Positions 59,701-64,000 of a stretch of 64,000 nucleotides of DNA are shown here, piece by piece. How positions within the stretch are numbered: the first letter of the stretch is position 1; each line of letters opens with the position of its first letter. The position numbers were made by a program, and so were the translations under genes. Source of the DNA: Hepsetus odoe (taxonomy: Eukaryota; Chordata; Actinopteri; Characiformes; Hepsetidae); the NCBI GenBank assembly GCA_017165825.1, contig CM029378.1, positions 12,686,334-12,750,333 of the forward strand, in the 5' to 3' direction. The notes under the pieces are model-generated. The model was given only the letters and a program-made list of their open reading frames with translations, was not told the origin of the DNA and ran no database searches.

Positions 59701-62039
59701 TTCCAATGAAGGCCATCCAAGGACCTATCTCATAAAAATGGAAAATCAAAAGGATATGATAAAAGGAGCGATATGAGATACATAAATTTCAGCTGGCACC
59801 AAAAAATGCAACAGATTTGCACCTTTAGCTAGAGCTTTTTTTGGTATTTTGTTGCTGTGTTTTATGAAGCATTTTGGAATTTGGGGCAAGTATTTTTGTA
59901 TGGATTAATATATATTCCAAAGAATTTTATGTGGGATTCAATAAATGTCAGTGAATTATAATCTAACTGAGCAATAACCACTGCCTAGTGTGAAGTGGTA
60001 TAAAGTGAATGGATTTAGTGAAGTATTCTTATTTATAATGTGGAATGAAATTACCCTTGGCACAAACTGTGTGCTCCTTTCAGCTGTCATCACACTTTTA
60101 GTTGGTTGTGTCACAGCTTGAAAAGATTCGCTTGGCTGTGTGAGTTGGGTTTAAAGCTTTGGAAACAAAACTTTCCATCCTATTGAGAGAAAAACTTTTC
60201 TTAGTTGGCTAGGAATTCACAGAGATACCAGTGCTAAATCAAACTGTTGACTTTATTATCGCCTATGGAGTCAGAATAACCATATTTGATGTGCATCTGA
60301 TGTAGATTTTTAATTTTTCTCCCCTGAAAGTCCAAAATACAGCTTTGACAAATGTATACAATGTGTATTTTTTCAGGTGATGGTCGTGGTGATGCCTGTA
60401 ATGATGATTTTGACAATGACAGTATCCCAGACCTGTATGATGCGTGCCCAGAGAACAATGCCATCAGTGTTACAGACTTCCGAAAGTTTCAGATGGTGCA
60501 CTTGGATCCTAAGGGAACCATTCAGATTGACCCTAATTGGGTAGTCCGAAATCAGGGCAAAGAGCTGGTACAGACTGCTAACTCTGACCCAGGAATCGCA
60601 GTTGGTAAGCCAATATACAGTATAAGCTATGAACCTAAATGTGGCTTATAAAATGTAATATGACATTTCATCCTTTTCATTGGCTCAAAATGGATTTCTG
60701 TTGACCTTTTTATATCTGGTTACAATGATAGGCTATGATGAGTTTAGTGCCGTGGATTTCAGTGGAACGTTCTACGTGAACACGGACCGGGATGATGACT
60801 ATGCAGGCTTTGTGTTTGGCTATCAGTCCAGCCGACGCTTTTATGTAGTGATGTGGAAACAGATAACACAGACCTACTGGGAGGACAAGCCATCAAAAGC
60901 GTTTGGCATCTCTGGTGTATCACTCAAAGTGGTCAACTCCAGCACGGGCACAGGAGAGAACCTACGCAATGCTCTCTGGCACACAGGCAACACCAAAGGC
61001 CAGGTGGGCCTTTACTCTCTAAACCACAGTGTAAAAATTAAAAAATGATCAAGTGACAGTCGAACTTAGACTCTTTTGCTCTACGTTGGTATATACCATT
61101 ATAGTGCCATCAAATGGTCAGTAAGAATTGAATCTTTGGCAGTTACCTTGTTTTCCTACACTGCCTTTCTGCTCTTTCAACTGAACCAAATTATTCCAGA
61201 CATTTGATTTTAAAGTGTGATGTGTACTTTGTTTTGCTCAGGTGCGAACACTTTGGCATGATCCAAAAAACATTGGCTGGAAAGACTACACTGCCTACCG
61301 CTGGCATCTCATCCACAGACCCAAGACTGGCTTTATTAGGTCTGAAATGATACAGTTTCTACTTTCCCATACCATTCCTTAACAAAGGCAGGTTACATGT
61401 TATATCCACACATTCACTCAAAAACATGTTTTAATGAACATGTTGCTGTTGTACCAAAATTTTACATAGTTTCTCCAAAACAAGGACAATGAAACATTGA
61501 TTTTTAATGTGAAGTAACAGTTTAATTCAAAGAAGTTTAGAATATTTCTTTTGATCCTGTCACCTCAACATGTCAGGTGGTATGCTGTTTCAAGGATTAT
61601 CAAAGTTCCATGAAAGAAAAGCTATTATCTACTAGCTGGTTGCATAATATCTAAAAATTATCATCACATATCATGTAAAACCTTTGTTCTTGATATTGGG
61701 TAGTAAACTATGAAGTCAAATGTTCTTTTATTTGAGTTAAGAGTGAAATAAGATTTCTTTTTTCTTTCTTTTTTTCTGTCTCTTGTTCTTGTAGGGTTGT
61801 TGTATATGAGGGGAAGCAGATCATGGCAGACTCTGGGCCTGTCTATGATAAGACATTTGCTGGTGGTAGACTAGGGCTGTTTGTCTTCTCTCAGGAGCTT
61901 GTCTTCTTCTCTGACCTTAAATATGAATGCAGAGGTGAGAATACGTTAATGTTGGCTAATATTTCTCAATTTTGAACATACATTTAAACATTGGTTTATT
62001 AATTTATGGAAATCTTGTTTTCTTTATGCAGACCAATGA
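47586..62039 (+). CDS. thbs2: Thrombospondin-2, split gene with 20 coding exons
   Basis: Thrombospondin-2 is a secreted, homotrimeric, calcium-binding matricellular glycoprotein that restrains angiogenesis and shapes collagen matrix. Joined exons encode 1182 residues (human 1172) with every subgroup A domain in order: signal peptide, laminin-G-like N domain, coiled coil with CERSC, VWC, three TSP type 1 repeats, three EGF-like modules, calcium-wire type 3 repeats and the L-type-lectin-like C-terminal domain ending YECRDQ. The N domain decides THBS2 rather than THBS1: LIDSFILDEPFYDHL and the RKT.G.K.FRG block match human THBS2. The start is the first of two adjacent ATGs (47586, 47589), right before a hydrophobic signal. 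All phases chain. Zebrafish has thbs2a and thbs2b; the copy cannot be assigned here. Confidence 0.96.
48016..49494 (+). other. thbs2: thbs2 exons 3-4: laminin-G-like N-terminal domain
   Basis: Exon 3 (48016-48572) and exon 4 (49410-49494) encode residues about 24-237. This is the heparin- and integrin-binding N domain. Visible are DETVFDLFERSG, the hydrophobic core YRFIRFDLLP, an N-glycosylation site (KNVTLYV), LDEPFYDHL and GLLQNVQFIFDTPLEDVL. The 837-base intron between them (48573-49409) holds nothing I recognise. Confidence 0.92.
49495..52595 (+). other. thbs2: thbs2 intron 4
   Basis: The largest thbs2 intron, 3.1 kb, with a TG microsatellite at 50137-50173 and an A-rich tract at 51298-51328. 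Open frames at 51569-51873 on both strands are mutual shadows and translate to nothing recognisable. Confidence 0.75.
50137..50173. repeat. (TG)n microsatellite in thbs2 intron 4
   Basis: About 18 TG units with one TTTG interruption. Confidence 0.95.
52593..52598 (+). promoter_or_regulatory. thbs2: NAGNAG tandem splice acceptor of thbs2 exon 5
   Basis: The acceptor reads CAGTAG. Splicing after the first AG adds one Val codon; splicing after the second drops it. Both keep the frame because the junction is in phase 1 (a split codon completed by TA or by AG). Confidence 0.7.
52596..53421 (+). other. thbs2: thbs2 exons 5-6: trimerising coiled coil and VWC domain
   Basis: Exon 5 (52596-52807) has a variable linker and then CERSCEELANLFEELKGL at about residue 277, where the two cysteines form the inter-chain disulfides of the trimer. 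Exon 6 (53187-53421) continues the coil (MREVLNKM) and then gives the VWC domain, from CWQDG at about 331 to CCPVC at about 385, with ten cysteines in the usual spacing. Exon 5 begins at a CAGTAG tandem acceptor, so its first codon may be optional. Confidence 0.92.
54463..54546. repeat. Compound (GAGAGACA)n and (GA)n microsatellite in thbs2 intron 8
   Basis: Several GAGAGACA units followed by about 17 GA units. It lies 105 bases past the donor of exon 8. Confidence 0.95.
54547..55362 (+). other. thbs2: thbs2 intron 8, remainder
   Basis: About 0.8 kb after the microsatellite with no repeat family or coding signal that I recognise. Confidence 0.7.
56027..57158 (+). other. thbs2: thbs2 exons 10-12: EGF-like modules
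   Basis: Exon 10 (56027-56154) encodes GCLSNPCFAGVEC and GNGTSC, exon 11 (56275-56427) the CVNTDPGFHCLPCPPRY module, and exon 12 (56940-57158) the CEPYNPCKDNSHSC module. The last leads into GEDFDLDGWPN and an N-glycosylation site (ANATYHC), where the calcium-binding signature domain begins. The intron between exons 11 and 12 carries a long AT microsatellite. Confidence 0.92.
56674..56736. repeat. (AT)n microsatellite in thbs2 intron 11
   Basis: About 31 uninterrupted AT units. Confidence 0.97.
57159..57797 (+). other. thbs2: thbs2 intron 12
   Basis: A 639-base AT-rich intron with GT and AG ends. Nothing else is recognised in it. Confidence 0.75.
58388..58954 (+). other. thbs2: thbs2 intron 15
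   Basis: A 567-base AT-rich intron with GT and AG ends. Nothing else is recognised in it. Confidence 0.75.
59190..60376 (+). other. thbs2: thbs2 intron 16
   Basis: A 1187-base intron between two type 3 repeat exons. An open frame of 117 codons at 59423-59776 has no recognisable similarity, no flanking phase-compatible splice sites, and is treated as chance. Confidence 0.7.
60732..62039 (+). other. thbs2: thbs2 exons 18-21: L-type-lectin-like C-terminal domain
   Basis: Exons 60732-61003, 61242-61339, 61795-61934 and 62032-62039. Seen are VDFSGTFYVNTDRDDDYAG, RFYVVMWK at about residues 1046-1053 (the peptide linked to CD47 binding in the family), NALWHTGNT, WKDYTAYRW and GGRLGLFVFSQE. The final coding exon gives only two residues and the TGA stop. 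The C-terminus is YECRDQ. Confidence 0.92.
61340..61794 (+). other. thbs2: thbs2 intron 19
   Basis: A 455-base intron with a strong T-rich tract before the acceptor. No other feature seen. Confidence 0.75.
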
Positions 62040-63870
62040 TAACTCATATCGAACAACTAACGTGGAAGCCTCTCCTGCAATCTTCAGCCACTGACCTAAT
62101 CCCAAACAGAGCAAGAATTTCAGATCAGTGCAATGCTTTATAGATCTAATGCAGACAAAAGCACATACAAAATGATTTCTAGGAACATATCCAGGTTCTT
62201 TTAACTTTAGTGGAATGCACAGGTTTATGGACTTTAAGTGCCTTTAACAGTAGGACTCTGATCTGGACTTCCACATTAAGGGGAGAAAGTTCATAGAGAA
62301 CATTGCTTTCTTTAAGAAGACCCCTCTTAGCTTTGTTGCACAAATACTCTAAATAATATCAAATCGAGTCCTGTCTTCTTGAATATTAATAAGAGGTTGA
62401 ATATCATCCTGTTTATGTGTAGCCATGTAGTCTTTTTCATATGTGTAGTATTAGTATAGGTTTGCATTAGTGTTGATTGGAGAAGATGTATGATATTCAG
62501 AACAATACTATTTCTACTGTAACTTATTTGTTTGTTGTGCAAGATTATGAATTAACAATTTTTGTTTTGCTTTAGCCAATGATTGTAAATACTTATTTAT
62601 TTGTTTACACTGACAACCGTCCAGAATTGAAATGAAAAAAAAAAGATCTGTATTCAGAACATATTCCTAGAAATCAAGGTGTCACAAAGACAACTCAAAC
62701 TAGCAGAGAAAGTGTTGGTGTTTTTTTAATGGTTTTGGTATTAATTTTGGTCAATCAGTTAATTTGTTCCTAGTTTCTGGACTTCTCATGGCCCAACATT
62801 TGCCTTTCATTTGGTTGTTGGTGTTGTTTTAAGTTAGGACAAAATTGAACTTGATGTGAAAATCATTTCAGTGGTTTGCAGTCAGAAGGAGCTTGAAGAG
62901 TGTTTATTTAACAGAGTGATGTCAAGAAATGCTAGGCACAGAACTGAGATGGGTGTGTAATGGAAGTATAAGAGAATATTTACATAAGGTTTTTAGCACT
63001 GGGCATTTCACTCAGTGTTAGTTATTGAAGAGAAATGGGGTTGGATAATACACTTCAGTGCTCCAGTTGGGCAAAATGCTGCAACAACAAATTAATGTCA
63101 GACATTTCACACCAGTACTCCTTCTTAGTAATGTCCTGGTGTTGTCTAGAGCACTACAGGACATTTTATGTAGCATAGCCCCATCACTTTTCATCAATAT
63201 CATGTCTTATAATGTTTAATATGAAAACTGACCTCATTTATCGAACCTGATTGGAAATGAATAAGCATCAGTTCCCTCTTATCTTAACCCCCACAAATGA
63301 ACTGCAGAACAGACTTGAGTCAGCATGCCAGATTAACAGAGTTTGAGCTACTGGCTTCAAATGTTTATTCAAATATTGCTGGTGTTTTTGTATACTAGTG
63401 AAAGTCATGAAAGGTAGTTGCAGAACTGAATGTGTTTAGAGAGAAAAAGCCAGATTTACCAGCAGTAGGCTAAATCAGGCTTGACAAATATATTTCACAT
63501 TAACTAAGGCTAGACCATACATTTCTCATCTGTTTTTCTGTGTCATTTTCCCTTAAAAGAAACTAATGTATGAATGAATTTTCCATTACACTTAATCAAT
63601 GAAAAAAAGATTATTGCTGAAGCATTGTCAGTGCATTTTTTGTCAACTTAAACCTGCAAGTTCATACCATACACCCAGACATGTCCGTTCATCTGCATTG
63701 TCTAGCTTGCTGCTAATTGTCTCTTTTGATGTAGCATAGTAACGTCACGTTTTTCAAAGACTGACATGATTTTTCAGTTTGCTCTGTTGTTTTTACTGCT
63801 TTTTGCTCCCTCAGACATGTTTGAAATAAATACATGATAACATTTTTTAATAAAATTGTACTCACAAATG
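62040..63870 (+). other. thbs2: thbs2 3'UTR
   Basis: About 1.8 kb of AT-rich sequence from the stop codon to just past the second AATAAA. It carries a Pumilio-type TGTAAATA at 62584-62591, directly followed by an AU-rich ATTTATTTG (62595-62603), which could control mRNA stability. Open frames within it are short and unfamiliar. The 3' end is inferred from the poly(A) signals. Confidence 0.7.
63825..63854 (+). terminator. thbs2: thbs2 polyadenylation signals (two AATAAA)
   Basis: AATAAA occurs at 63825-63830 and again at 63849-63854, 1.8 kb after the stop. The pair would give two closely spaced transcript ends. Confidence 0.6.
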
Positions 63871-64000
63871 ATTCATTCTCACTAATTTCTAGTTCTCTCA
63901 ATATTTTCACGTATGGCAAAATATGCCAATTAATGGGGTTAACATGCATTAGTGATTGTAGAGAGACTGAATATCACATTTCTAGGCCTGTCTTAATACC

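Larger units (their letters stand above)
57798..60604 (+). other. thbs2: thbs2 exons 13-17: calcium-binding type 3 repeats
   Basis: Exons 57798-57905, 58002-58161, 58269-58387, 58955-59189 and 60377-60604 encode a string of DxDxDG-type loops with paired cysteines (for example DTDNNGEGDAC, DTDLDGVGDQC, DHDNDGKGDAC). These form the wire that wraps many calcium ions. An RGD tripeptide lies at about residues 938-940 (GDGRGDAC), at the same place as in human THBS1 and THBS2. Exon 17 runs on into the lectin-like domain (PENNAISVTDFRKFQMV). Confidence 0.92.

Noticed and set aside
59423..59776. A 117-codon open frame in thbs2 intron 16
   Set aside because: No family resemblance, no phase-compatible splice sites, and the flanking exons join perfectly without it.
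47586..62039. Assignment of the plus-strand gene to thbs1
   Set aside because: The N domain blocks (LIDSFILDEPFYDHL, RKT.G.K.FRG) and the ERRVRQ linker fit THBS2. THBS1 has KRFK and a different N domain.
1..64000. A novel multi-gene defence, phage or biosynthetic system
   Set aside because: The window is vertebrate genomic DNA with two well-known genes and ordinary repeats. No gene cluster, repeat-spacer array or unexplained coding block was found.

Overview
This window is nuclear DNA from a ray-finned fish, most likely a teleost. The evidence is two split vertebrate genes with GT-AG introns, Tc1/mariner relics of the kinds that crowd teleost genomes, tRNA-derived SINEs, a decayed RTE-type LINE, and many (CA)n, (GA)n and (AT)n microsatellites. 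The Tc1 and SINE types suggest an ostariophysan-like fish, but I cannot name the species. There is no operon, phage, CRISPR array or other bacterial feature.

Layout. Positions 1-739 lie past the end of the first gene and hold nothing I can identify. Positions 740-20718 are the minus-strand gene psme4 (proteasome activator PA200). I traced 45 coding exons, all with consistent reading phase, giving 1827 residues that end in the proteasome-docking Tyr-Tyr-Ala. One extra in-frame 54-base candidate cassette exon sits in intron 3. The introns carry a Tc1 deletion derivative, a SINE and several microsatellites. Positions about 20719-21060 are its 5'UTR and GC-rich promoter. From about 21.1 to 46.9 kb is a gap of roughly 26 kb without a recognisable gene. 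It holds two decayed Tc1-like transposons, two SINEs, other fish repeats, and an RTE LINE relic with two elements nested in it. From about 47.0 to 63.9 kb is the plus-strand gene thbs2 (thrombospondin-2): one noncoding exon, 20 coding exons (1182 residues) and a 3'UTR of about 1.8 kb ending at two AATAAA signals.

The genes are head to head but far apart and functionally unrelated. PA200 caps the 20S proteasome in the nucleus, while thrombospondin-2 is a secreted, calcium-binding, trimeric matrix glycoprotein. In human they lie on different chromosomes (2p and 6q), so their adjacency reflects fish genome history rather than a shared pathway.

I found no convincing new biological system. The best leads are the psme4 cassette exon, an upstream ORF overlapping the thbs2 start codon, a SINE tail and a microsatellite that lie in psme4 splice-acceptor regions, a tandem splice acceptor in thbs2, and the nested transposon cluster just upstream of thbs2. 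Exon limits were read by eye from splice sites and from remembered human homologues; no alignment was run.
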